From assembly GCF_002910905.1 (NCBI RefSeq), contig NZ_NEUE01000270.1, positions 1 to 35,934 of the forward strand: 35,934 nucleotides of DNA, written 5' to 3'. The notes under the pieces were generated by a model. It had not been told where the DNA came from. It searched no databases and saw only the letters and a list, made by a program, of their open reading frames with translations. Origin of the DNA: Streptomyces sp. SM11. Its GTDB lineage: Bacteria; Actinomycetota; Actinomycetes; Streptomycetales; Streptomycetaceae. Shown one piece after another: positions 23,075-30,860 of the stretch (positions are counted from its first letter, which is position 1; each line of letters begins with the position of its first letter). Position numbers and translations under genes: made by a program.

Positions 23075-24085
23075 TCACCCTGTGGGCAGATCCGTCGGAA
23101 GGGCGGCCGCTCCGTCCTTGGTGACCCGTGTCGCACCGAAGTAGTCCGGCGTATCGATCTTGTCGAACCGGATGACCGCCCCGGTGAACGGCGCATTGAT
23201 CATATAGCCGCCCCCGACGTACAACCCGACGTGCCGGATCGCACGCGAGTTGGTCAGGTCGTCGGAGAAGAACACCAGATCCCCCGGGAGCAGCTCGTCC
23301 CGCGAGGGGTGCGGACCCGCGTTGTACTGGTCATTGGCGACACGCGGCAGCTTGATGCCGACGGTCCGGTACGCCGCCTGGGTCAGCCCCGAACAGTCGA
23401 AGCGGCCCTGCTGTTCCGGCGTCCCGTTGCCGCCCCAGAGATAGGGCGTACCGAGCTTCTTCTGCGCGAAGTAGATGGCCCCGGCGGCCTGCCGGGAGGG
23501 CGCGACACGGCCGACGGGCCGGGCGAAGCTCTTCTCCAGCGAACGGATGATCTTGACGTAGTTCTGCGTCTCCTTGTACGGCGGAACGCCGCCGTACCTG
23601 ATCACCGCGTCGGGGCCGGCGTTGTACGCGGCCAGCATGTTGCTCGTCGCGTCGCCCGGCACCGACTTCACATACCCGGCGATCGCGCAGTCGTACGAGG
23701 CCGCCGACGGAATCGCGTCGGCGGGGTCCCACACGTCCCGCTTGCCGTCGCCGTTGCCGTCGATCCCGTGCGTGGCCCATGTACCGGGGATGAACTGGGC
23801 GATGCCCTGCGCGGCGGCGTGGCTCTGTGCCTTCGGGTTCCAGCCGCTCTCCTGGTACAACTGCGCGGCCAGCAAGGCCGGGTTGATGGCGGGACAGAGG
23901 TTGCCCCACTTCTGCACGAGCGGCTGGAAGCGTGCCGGAACCGCCCCCTTGGCCAGCGCGACGGCACCGCCGCCCCCCGCCCCGGCGAGGCCGGCGGCGG
24001 CCGAGTACGTACCGACGACGAGCAGCGCCAGGAAGCACATGACCATGCCGACGCCGATGCCACCGAACACCCAGAATTTCCGCAC
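23075..24085 (-). CDS. Bifunctional cell-wall hydrolase: lytic transglycosylase plus NlpC/P60 peptidase
   Basis: 336 residues, GTG start. An N-terminal membrane segment (7-30) is followed by an SLT-type transglycosylase domain with catalytic Glu79 (LYQESGWNP), GIAQFIPGTW and MLAAYNAGPDAV, containing an EF-hand-like DGNGDGKRD loop. The C-terminal NlpC/P60 domain has Cys231 (FDCSGL), His285 (IRHVGLYV) and Asn297 as likely third residue. It cuts both glycan strands and peptide stems outside the membrane. In Gram-positive type IV secretion systems a two-domain hydrolase of this sort plays the VirB1 role; the secretion-like genes from 29.5 kb make that plausible. The first residues start right after GAGGGG, so the start may be slightly off. 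Confidence 0.92.
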   Translation of the reverse strand: MRKFWVFGGIGVGMVMCFLALLVVGTYSAAAGLAGAGGGGAVALAKGAVPARFQPLVQKWGNLCPAINPALLAAQLYQESGWNPKAQSHAAAQGIAQFIPGTWATHGIDGNGDGKRDVWDPADAIPSAASYDCAIAGYVKSVPGDATSNMLAAYNAGPDAVIRYGGVPPYKETQNYVKIIRSLEKSFARPVGRVAPSRQAAGAIYFAQKKLGTPYLWGGNGTPEQQGRFDCSGLTQAAYRTVGIKLPRVANDQYNAGPHPSRDELLPGDLVFFSDDLTNSRAIRHVGLYVGGGYMINAPFTGAVIRFDKIDTPDYFGATRVTKDGAAALPTDLPTG

Positions 24086-24221
24086 CCCTCAACCATCCCC
24101 CATAGAGGCGCGCTTCAGAGGTGTTTTCGACGGTGTGTACGAGTCATCCGCGGCACACCACCGGCGCACCCGAAGCACACGGGGGCGCCGACGGCTCACC
24201 ACTCACAGGACTGACAAAACC

Positions 24222-24703
24222 TCAGCCACCCGTGCCCGACCAGAATTCGGAACGGACATCGGGCCGGGCAGCGGATAGACGTCCTTGTACGCGGGACCGT
24301 TCGGCTCGACGGTGGGCGCGGCGGCCTTCGACGACTTCACGCACGGACTGTCGGCCTCCAAGAAGGCCTGCCCCTTCCCTCGGAAGGAGACGCTGACACC
24401 GCACCCGTTCTTCGTGACCGCGTAGACCGCGTAGACCGCCGGGAACTTCTCGTCCTTGTTGACCGCCTTGATCCGGTAGTCGTTCGTCCGCCAGAACGTC
24501 TCCGCCCGGTCCAGAAACGTCTGCCGGCATTCGGCGCAGACCACGGTCATGACGGCCCGCCGGCGAGTCACTCCGCAGGCCCGGGTGGTGGTCGGCCCGT
24601 GCGCCCACCGCACATCGGGGTCGATGCCCTTCAGGACGGCGTCCAGCATCGCGTCGGACCGCTCGGCGGCCTGCTGCATGGTCCATCCCGCTCTCCACCT
24701 CAC
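24222..24703 (-). pseudogene. Decayed paralogue of the lipoprotein at 25371-25925
   Basis: From MQQAAERSDAMLD onward it matches the neighbouring lipoprotein (shared AAERxDxMLD, VRWxHGPTTT, VTRRRxVMTVV, DSPCV). The signal peptide and lipobox are missing; instead the frame runs upstream into the hydrolase remnant. Near 24265 a one-base shift is needed to recover the conserved end (a P-D-V-R-S-E-F-W match to N-I-H-S-D-F-W), so the reading frame ends wrongly. Loss of both ends argues for a dead copy. Confidence 0.75.
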
Positions 24704-25215
24704 CCTCTGTTGCCATTTGCCCGCCGTCGTCGCACGCGATCCCGCACCCGCACCCGCACAGCGGAACCCCTGCGCCCCGATCGCGGTGTCCCGGGCCTGC
24801 CCGAGGTCGTCTTGGCGAACTCCTCGTCGGGCGAGGTATCTAGCCCCGGTACCTACGCCGACACATGCACCAAGGCATCCGGATCGCCGAACGAGACGAT
24901 GGTCCGTCCGTTGCCCTCGTCTCCGATGCCGATGAGATACATGGTCGGCTTCCCGTCCTCCTTCAACTGCCGACCGATCTCCCGCAGCCCGGCGAGCTGG
25001 TCACGGGCCTCGGTGTCGACCCCCCTCCAGCTTGTCGATCAGCACCGGAAGGTTCCTGCGGTTGGCGGCGTCGCGCGCGAGGGCCGGAATGCCGTCGAGG
25101 TTGCCGATCCGCTCCAGGACCAGCCCGATGTACCGCCCCCGCCCCTCCGGCGAGAGCCCGTCCCACCGGGCCTTGCGCTCGGCGGGCGTGACGCGCTCTG
25201 CGGGATCCGCCCCGC
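24704..25215 (-). pseudogene. Remnant of a DUF1023 alpha/beta hydrolase gene
   Basis: The minus strand encodes a piece matching residues about 238-370 of the intact hydrolase at 25925-27745: AERKARWDGL, RIGNLDGIPALARDAANR, then after a frameshift in the six-C run at 25020-25025 QLAGLREIGRQL, PTMYLIGIGDEGNGRTIVSFGDPDA, an in-frame TAG at 24855-24853, and VPGLDTSPDEEF. A second frameshift near 24810 leads to DDLGQARDTAIGAQG, which then runs directly into the lipoprotein remnant. The N-terminal third and the catalytic end are absent. A clear case of a duplicated cassette with an internal deletion. Confidence 0.8.
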
Positions 25216-25370
25216 CCGAACCCGCTACGGCAGCGCTTACACGGAACGGGCGACAAGTCAGTCACGCCGCGTACGCGACCGCACGGACAGGGGACACGAC
25301 ATGGGCCCCAGGACCCAATGCCGGGCTCAGAATCCATACTGCGCAGCTGAGTCGATCCACCTTGACCCGA

Positions 25371-25925
25371 TCACGACCCGCTTGCCGCCGCGCTGGGGGC
25401 ACCTGCCGACCAGAAGTCGGAGTGGATGTTGGGGCGGGGGATGAGCTCCGCCTCCGGGTCGAGGAACGCGGTGGCCCGGCTGGTGGAATCGGCTACCTCG
25501 GAGCGGCGGACGCAGGGGCTGTCCACGGTGAAATGCACCTGCCCCTTGTCGGCGACAGTCAGGCTCACTTGAAATCCATCCTGCGTCTCAACGAAGATCG
25601 CGGGGGCATCGACATGGCTATTAATCGCCCTGACGCGGTACCCGCTCTTCCGCCAGAACCGGTCCACCACGCCCAGGAGGCTCCCCCTCCGTTGTGGGGA
25701 GACGACGGTCATGACGGTCCGCCGCCGAGTAACGGTGCAGCTTCCCGTCGTGGTCGGACCATGGACCCAACGCACACTCGGTTCAACCTCCGCGAGAACA
25801 CTGTCGAGCATCTCATCAGCACGTTCGGCAGCAGCCTGCATATCCATGCTTTCCCCCCGCGCCCCGCACCCTGACATTAACGCCCCCACAAGAAGCGTCA
25901 CTAGAATCGACCGGAACCGGGCCAT
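25371..25925 (-). CDS. Lipoprotein of the DUF1023 operon
   Basis: 184 residues. Signal peptide with lipobox LMSGC, Cys20, then a small domain with two Cys (GSC, DSPC) that could form a disulphide outside the membrane. No family recognised. Its ATG overlaps the hydrolase stop (TGATG), so production is coupled to the hydrolase. GC content here is lower than in neighbours. The same pair existed in the decayed copy next door, so the two genes belong together; an anchor, inhibitor or immunity role for the hydrolase is only a guess. Confidence 0.8.
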   Translation of the reverse strand: MARFRSILVTLLVGALMSGCGARGESMDMQAAAERADEMLDSVLAEVEPSVRWVHGPTTTGSCTVTRRRTVMTVVSPQRRGSLLGVVDRFWRKSGYRVRAINSHVDAPAIFVETQDGFQVSLTVADKGQVHFTVDSPCVRRSEVADSTSRATAFLDPEAELIPRPNIHSDFWSAGAPSAAASGS

Positions 25926-27745
25926 CAGCGCGGCTCTTCTCTTTGGATCTTGTTCGCGTGACCAGCGGCGATCAGCCCCATATTCTCGACCGATGTCCTA
26001 TCGATCTCGGGATCGAAGTACTGCGAATGCGCATCGGCGTTGAGCTTGCCGTTCGCGATCAAGGTCGGCCCGTCCGCCACCTCGAACCGTCTCGCTCCGA
26101 ACGCTTCGCTGGCCGGGTCCTTGCCAAACCAGACGTCGTCATCTCCCCGGTCGGCCAGACCACCGAAGACGTAGGCAGCCGCAGGCCCGCCGAACAGCAT
26201 CTCGGCTGCCCCTACAGCCGACTGACTCTTGGACGGAAGTTTTGTCACAATATCGTTGGCAGCGGCTCCGACATACACATGTTCCCGGCCTACGCCCAGA
26301 TCATCGGCACTGTCGACACCTACCCCCGGGCTTCCGACGAACACAATCTCGTCGACACCGGGAATTCCGCCCGGCCGCTGCGTAGCCTCCCCTACGGTCC
26401 GCGAGCCGTAGGAGTGGCCAATGGCCGTCAGGTGCGGATCCTCGTGGTCATTGGCCGCCGCAATTCCGCTCATGAATTCACCGAAGGCTTGGCCACCCTC
26501 CTCCGCCCTGCCCCCCGCAGCAACGGCAAGCGTTCCAAGCCCATCCGGCGACTGCGGTGCGTCATATCCGAGCCAGGTGATGGCAGCGGAGGGCTCCCCG
26601 TGCTGATTCGTAGCGATGGACAGATCGCGCGCCCGCTTGAGATCCCCCTCAGCAAACTCCTCATCCAACGAAGTATTCAACCCCGGCACATACGCCGCCA
26701 CGTTCCGCGCCGTATCCGGATTCCCGTACGACACGATCGCCCGCCCATTTCCCTGATCGCCGATCCCGAGCAAGTACATGGGCGGCTCCCCCGCCTTCGG
26801 CACCGCCCGCAACTGCCGGTCGATCTCCCGCAGCGCCGCAAGTTTGGTCGCCGAATCGTCGTCGTCCCGCCCCTCCAGCTTCCCCATCAGCAGCTGGAGG
26901 TTGTCCCGGTTCGCCGCATCCCGTACCAGGGCCGGGATCCCGTCCAGGTTGCCGATCCGGTCCGGGTACACCGCGAGGTACTCCTCGCGCTGTTCGTCCG
27001 TCAGACCGGCCCACCACTCCTTGCGCTCGGCCGGACTCGCGTCGTGCGGGATCGCGTCCTTCAGGTAGCTGCGCGCCGCCTGCCGCACCGCCGCCGCATC
27101 GGCCGCGGCGTCCGTCCACGTCGCCGCCGGAACGCTCAGGCCCTCCTGAGCCTTCAGCGACCGGAGGATCCTGGTGTACCGCCAGTCCGCATCGGCCGCC
27201 GTCCGTACGGCCTGCGCCACGCGGTCAGCGATGTCCTGGGCCTTGCCGGCGTTCGGATTGGGTGCGACGAGCCCCGAAGGGGTCACCATGCCCGGGTTCG
27301 GAACCCCGGACGCCGTTCCGCCCGCCAGCGGCTTACCGTCGACCAGGCCCTCCCCCGCCGCCGGATAGGTCACCGAGCCATCCGCGTGCACCGTGAACTT
27401 CAGCGCCGCCGCATCGTCCAGCGCCCCCTGCAACACGCGCTGCTGGGCCTTGATCTCATGGGCCAGGCTGTTCAGCGTGGTCCGCAGCAGCCCGCACTCG
27501 GTGTAGATGTACTGGAAGTTCGTCCCCAGCCGACGCAGCCGCCCCTCGGTCGCACCCGCCGCCTCCCCTTTCTGAGTATCGTGCAGGCCGGGCAGGAACT
27601 GGCCCTCGATACGGTCCCGGGCCGCGTCAGCACGGTTGCTCACCCGTCCCCAGCCGTCCGCGGCCTCCTCCAGCTCGGCGCACTTCACCTCACGTAACGC
27701 CGACCAGGTCAGGGCGGCACCCGCACCGCCGCTCCGTCCGCTCAC
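25925..27745 (-). CDS. DUF1023-type alpha/beta hydrolase with helical N-terminal region
   Basis: 606 residues from the GTG at 27745, which overlaps the stop of the upstream gene (GTGA). Residues 1-130 are helical, of the WXG100-like kind (LREVKCAELEEAADGWGRVSNRAD with a W-x-R turn). The C-terminal half is the hydrolase: GLGTLAVAAGG, nucleophile elbow GHSYGS with Ser445, a likely Asp498 (AANDIV) and His573 (DAHSQYF). No signal peptide; WXG100-type helices are commonly exported by type VII systems. Substrate unknown. The longer frame upstream of 27745 overlaps the neighbouring gene and is not used. Confidence 0.85.
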   Translation of the reverse strand: MSGRSGGAGAALTWSALREVKCAELEEAADGWGRVSNRADAARDRIEGQFLPGLHDTQKGEAAGATEGRLRRLGTNFQYIYTECGLLRTTLNSLAHEIKAQQRVLQGALDDAAALKFTVHADGSVTYPAAGEGLVDGKPLAGGTASGVPNPGMVTPSGLVAPNPNAGKAQDIADRVAQAVRTAADADWRYTRILRSLKAQEGLSVPAATWTDAAADAAAVRQAARSYLKDAIPHDASPAERKEWWAGLTDEQREEYLAVYPDRIGNLDGIPALVRDAANRDNLQLLMGKLEGRDDDDSATKLAALREIDRQLRAVPKAGEPPMYLLGIGDQGNGRAIVSYGNPDTARNVAAYVPGLNTSLDEEFAEGDLKRARDLSIATNQHGEPSAAITWLGYDAPQSPDGLGTLAVAAGGRAEEGGQAFGEFMSGIAAANDHEDPHLTAIGHSYGSRTVGEATQRPGGIPGVDEIVFVGSPGVGVDSADDLGVGREHVYVGAAANDIVTKLPSKSQSAVGAAEMLFGGPAAAYVFGGLADRGDDDVWFGKDPASEAFGARRFEVADGPTLIANGKLNADAHSQYFDPEIDRTSVENMGLIAAGHANKIQREEPR

Positions 27746-28158
27746 CAGGCGCCGCCACCGCTCGGCGTCTTCACCCTGTCGAAGCCGCTCTTCACCGCCT
27801 CGTTTGCCTGCGCCTGGCCTTGGACCACCGCCCGGAGGTTCCCGGCGAGGCTCCCGCACTCGCGGCGCGCCGCCTCGATCCGGCGCTCCCACGAGTCCCG
27901 CACGGTGCTCAGTTCGGCCAGGGCGGACAGCGCTCCGGCCCCGGCGATCAAACCTTGGTGCGCCGCCGCCAGTTCGCTCTTCACCGGGCCGAGGTGCGTG
28001 ACCAGCTGGTCGGCCCCACCGGCGGCACGCAGCCATGGACCGTCGCTGTGCAGAAGGTCCCCGTTCCCCGTCGGCCCCGCCGCTCCGGCCGGTGCCCCCA
28101 GCCGCGCCCAGCCGTCGTTCGGCTGCCCGACCACGGTTGCTCCACCCACACCGCTCAC
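27742..28158 (-). CDS. Small helical, WXG100-like protein
   Basis: 138 residues, GTG start, first gene of the three-gene operon. Two long helices are predicted from the heptad pattern (DQLVTHLGPVKSELAAAHQGLI and VRDSWERRIEAARRECGSLAGNLRAVVQGQ), with a W-x-R instead of the strict W-x-G turn. No signal peptide. The size and the partner gene fit an ESX-like export partner of the hydrolase, but sequence support for WXG100 is weak. Confidence 0.7.
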   Translation of the reverse strand: MSGVGGATVVGQPNDGWARLGAPAGAAGPTGNGDLLHSDGPWLRAAGGADQLVTHLGPVKSELAAAHQGLIAGAGALSALAELSTVRDSWERRIEAARRECGSLAGNLRAVVQGQAQANEAVKSGFDRVKTPSGGGAW

Positions 28159-28192
28159 CCGTTCTCTTGATCGTGGAGCGGCACTGTGCCAA

Positions 28193-28222
28193 ATCCACGG
28201 TGCGCGACATGCCGTCCGTCAA
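28193..28222 (-). promoter_or_regulatory. Candidate promoter of the DUF1023 operon
   Basis: On the minus strand TTGACG (28222-28217), an 18-nt spacer, then GTGGAT (28198-28193), about 35 nt before the GTG at 28158. Pattern match only. Confidence 0.35.
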
Positions 28223-28344
28223 CGCTCCGTGGCCCCGTCTCCGTACGCAGTCGGTCCCGTGGTTCCCGGCCGGGCGAAGCAGGGGCGCTGTTCCCGTGGA
28301 GCCGCGCGGTTCACCCGAACGAAGGGGGACGGACACAGGGGCAA

Positions 28345-28374
28345 GCACAGGCACAGGCACAGGCACAGGCACAT
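28345..28374. repeat. GCACAG hexamer repeat, five copies
   Basis: Four exact GCACAG units followed by GCACAT, in the 370-nt gap between the DUF1023 operon and the membrane-protein gene. A simple repeat, prone to length change. Confidence 0.85.
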
Positions 28375-28409
28375 CGGAGCACAGTGGTCGTCGCCCCCAC
28401 GGAACCCAC

Positions 28410-28454
28410 GGTCGAGACCCCCTCCGCCGCACGGCGGAGGCCCCGCCCTCGACC
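28410..28454. terminator. Two-part hairpin in the gap before the membrane-protein gene
   Basis: GGTCGAG (28410-28416) pairs with CTCGACC (28448-28454) and inside it CCTCCGCCG (28421-28429) with CGGCGGAGG (28432-28440). Role unknown; it could be a terminator or leader structure. Confidence 0.45.
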
Positions 28455-28530
28455 TCGTACCGCGGAACAGCGCTTTCGGGATCAGAAGCTGACGCCCCAC
28501 CACGGCCCCAGGACCACGATGGAAGACATG

Positions 28531-29087
28531 ATGCGAACCCGGCAGGAACGCCCCACCGGCTCCGCCCCCGCGCTTCCGCCTTCTCCCCCACCCGCGCCCC
28601 GGTGGGCGATCCGCGCCGCGCAGCTGACCACGCTGATCGTGCTGCCGACCGGGCTGTGGCGGCTGGCGATGGTGTGCGGGTTCCCGTCCGGGTACACCGA
28701 GGCAGGCTTCGTGCATTCGACACCCAGGGCGCCAAGCTGTGGATGCTGACGCTGAGCGTCGCCTGCGAGCTGCTCGCCCTGCTGACCCTCGGCCTGGTGC
28801 GGCCGTGGGGCGAAACGCTGCCCCGCTGGATACCCGTCGTAGGCGGCCGCCCCGTTCGCCCCCTGGCCGCCGTCGTACCGGCCGCCGCGGGGGCCCTCGC
28901 ACTGACGGTGATCTGGGCCGCCATGCCGCTGTGGTGGACGTACCCCCACGCGGACATGACCCCCGCCGGCCGGCTCCTGGTCGGCGTCATCTACCAGCCG
29001 CTCGTCCTCTGGGGGCCGCTCCTCGGAGCCGTCACCGTCTCCTACTACCGCCGCACCCGGCCGCCCCGGCGTCGCACGGTCCGCTGA
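28531..29087 (+). pseudogene. Small membrane-protein gene with a frameshift
   Basis: The N-terminal part (RTRQERPTG, then RWAIRAAQLTTLIVLPTGLW, ending YTEAGFV) and the C-terminal part (FDTQGAKLWMLTLSVACELL, three more hydrophobic segments, ending RRTRPPRRRTVR) lie in different frames, both with strong coding bias. One missing base near 28711-28715 would join them as a protein of about 185 residues with four membrane spans. As written, translation stops at 28749. Start at 28531 (GGAAG at 28521-28525) or the ATGs at 28519/28528. Either a real mutation or a sequencing error. Product not recognised. Confidence 0.75.
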
Positions 29088-29497
29088 CTCAACGGCGCCT
29101 CCGGCCGTCCGGTCGAGCACAGGGGCCCCGCGCCCTCGGCGCGCCATTCCCCAACAACGCCTGCCGAAGCATCGAACACGGTGCCGACCGGCGCACCGAC
29201 GGCTCTCGAACGGCGCATACGAACACGCCGCGCCCCGCGAACGCTGCGACCGCATCAGAACCCATGGCCACCGTCGTTGCTCCTGGTCACACCCCGTGAT
29301 ACACAGAGTAACTAGGCATATGCGTGAGGAGCCGGGACGAGCCGCAGGTCAGGGCGACCGCCCCGGTCAAACGTGCGAGATCCGGGTAAAGAGACCCGGG
29401 AAGGCGTCGTACGAGCGCGGTTTCATCAGCGAAGATAGAAGGCGACCCGTGCCGGACGGCATGGGCAGCGAACTACCCAACAGGGGCGGTGACTTAC
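29088..29497 (+). other. Leader/promoter region of the secretion-like gene set
   Basis: About 410 nt without a supported gene. An AT-richer stretch at 29297-29322 (GTGATACACAGAGTAACTAGGC) is the best place for a promoter but no clean -35/-10 pair is seen. The following 170 nt are probably untranslated leader. Confidence 0.4.
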
Positions 29498-29806
29498 ATG
29501 ATCCTGGCAGCAGAGAAGGGCGACATCACCACCATCATCGGCGGAATCGCTCCGGACTGGGGGCCGTTCGGGACGCTGGGCAACGAGGCGCGCATCATGA
29601 TCGAGGTGGTGATGGCCATCGCCATCCTGCTCTGCCTCGGCATCGCGATCTGGGGCGCGGCGAAGCAGCGCATCGGAGCAACGGCACTGCGCGACACGTT
29701 CAGCGCGGAGCAGGGCAAAGGCCTGATCGTGGCGGGACTGACAGGGGTCTTCATCATCGGCTCCCTGGGGACCCTGTTCACCATCGTGTACGGAATGGCC
29801 GTCTGA
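29498..29806 (+). CDS. Small two-helix membrane protein, VirB2/TrbC-like by size and position
   Basis: 102 residues from the ATG at 29498 (GGTGA at 29488-29492); a GTG at 29489 would add three. Two membrane helices (IEVVMAIAILLCLGIAIWG and LIVAGLTGVFIIGSLGTLFTIVYGM) are separated by a short polar loop (KQRIGATALRDTFSAEQGKG). This is the shape of the pilin-like or small channel subunit that opens many conjugation operons. No sequence-level match can be claimed. Confidence 0.8.
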   Translation: MILAAEKGDITTIIGGIAPDWGPFGTLGNEARIMIEVVMAIAILLCLGIAIWGAAKQRIGATALRDTFSAEQGKGLIVAGLTGVFIIGSLGTLFTIVYGMAV

Positions 29807-29987
29807 CCCACAGCCGGCCACTCCCGTCCGGGCCGCCCCAGCCCGCTCCCCACCATCCGCCCGTCGCGCCCACCGGCTGAGGTTGCGTTTCCCTGATGTC
29901 GAGTCACCACACCGCGCTCAAGCGGCAACCAGCACAGCTACCGTCGTCCTGCGCGGATCTGCACACGACCGAGGGAGCGAACGCGGC

Positions 29988-30860
29988 ATGAGTCCCGGTG
30001 ACGAGCACGACTACCGCGGCAAGGACCAGGGAAGCCGACCGGACGACCCGTACAGCACCCTCGGCGGCACCCGTCAGACCCGCACCCGTCTCCCCGATGG
30101 CGACGCGGGCCACCCCCACGCGCGCCGCCCCGTCCGCAATTCCCGCTCGCTCGTGACGATCACCGGCATCGTGGTCCTCCTCGTCGCCGCCATCGCCTTC
30201 GCCAACCGCGGCGGTGGCAACGACGACGAATCCTCCCCGGGCGCCAAAGGCCCCGGAACCACAGGAAGCGCCCCCACCGCGGCCACCGGCACCAAGCCCG
30301 TCCAGGGCAAGAACGGCACGATCGCCTCCGGCTTCGCCCACGACGAGCAGGGGGCGCAGAGCGCGGCGGCGAATTACTCCGTGGCGTTGGTTTCCGACGG
30401 TATGTTCACCCAAGAGCGACGCCGGGAGATTTCCGAGGCGGTGTACGCACCGGACGTAGCAAGCGCGCGGCAGGATGACTTGGACAAGGTCTACTCCGAC
30501 GAGTCCTTCCTGACCAGCATCGGGTTGAACCCGGATGGCAGCGCGCCAGAAGGCCTGACTTTCATTTCTCGTGCCAACCCGGTGGGAACCAAGGTGGAAA
30601 AGTACGCCGGCGACACCGCAAGTGTCGCTGTCTGGTATTCCGCCCTGTTCGGCCTGGCCGGCGAAGGCTCCAAGAACCCTGTGTCGGAGAGCTGGTACAC
30701 CACGACCTACGAACTGCGGTGGGTCGGCGGGGACTGGAAGATCTCCGACTTCCAGCAGAAGGACGGTCCCGTGCCCGTCGGCCGCGACCAAGCCGCCTCT
30801 TCCGCCGAGGAGATGGCTGACGCCGTGCAGCAGTTCGGAGGGTTTACGTATGCCAGGTAA
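29988..30860 (+). CDS. Single-span protein, VirB8/TcpC-like
   Basis: 290 residues, ATG with GGGAG at 29973-29977. A polar, charged cytoplasmic head (about 50 residues), one membrane helix (54-71), a Gly/Thr-rich linker and an extracytoplasmic domain of about 190 residues with a VAVWYSALFGLAGEG and YELRWVGGDWKISDF pattern. The last motif is typical of NTF2-like folds of VirB8/TcpC proteins. Its end overlaps the next gene by 11 nt. Confidence 0.8.
   Translation: MSPGDEHDYRGKDQGSRPDDPYSTLGGTRQTRTRLPDGDAGHPHARRPVRNSRSLVTITGIVVLLVAAIAFANRGGGNDDESSPGAKGPGTTGSAPTAATGTKPVQGKNGTIASGFAHDEQGAQSAAANYSVALVSDGMFTQERRREISEAVYAPDVASARQDDLDKVYSDESFLTSIGLNPDGSAPEGLTFISRANPVGTKVEKYAGDTASVAVWYSALFGLAGEGSKNPVSESWYTTTYELRWVGGDWKISDFQQKDGPVPVGRDQAASSAEEMADAVQQFGGFTYAR

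Noticed and set aside
24963..25337. 124-residue minus-strand frame
   Set aside because: It is a different frame from the recognisable hydrolase remnant and has an Arg/Gly shadow composition.
28345..28374. Coding GQAQAQ/TGTGTG tract
   Set aside because: Simple hexamer repeat in a gap; surrounding frames lack coding bias.
27746..28990. N-terminal extension of the DUF1023 frame to 28990
   Set aside because: Overlaps the small helical gene and intergenic repeats; the GTG at 27745 with GTGA overlap is the better start.
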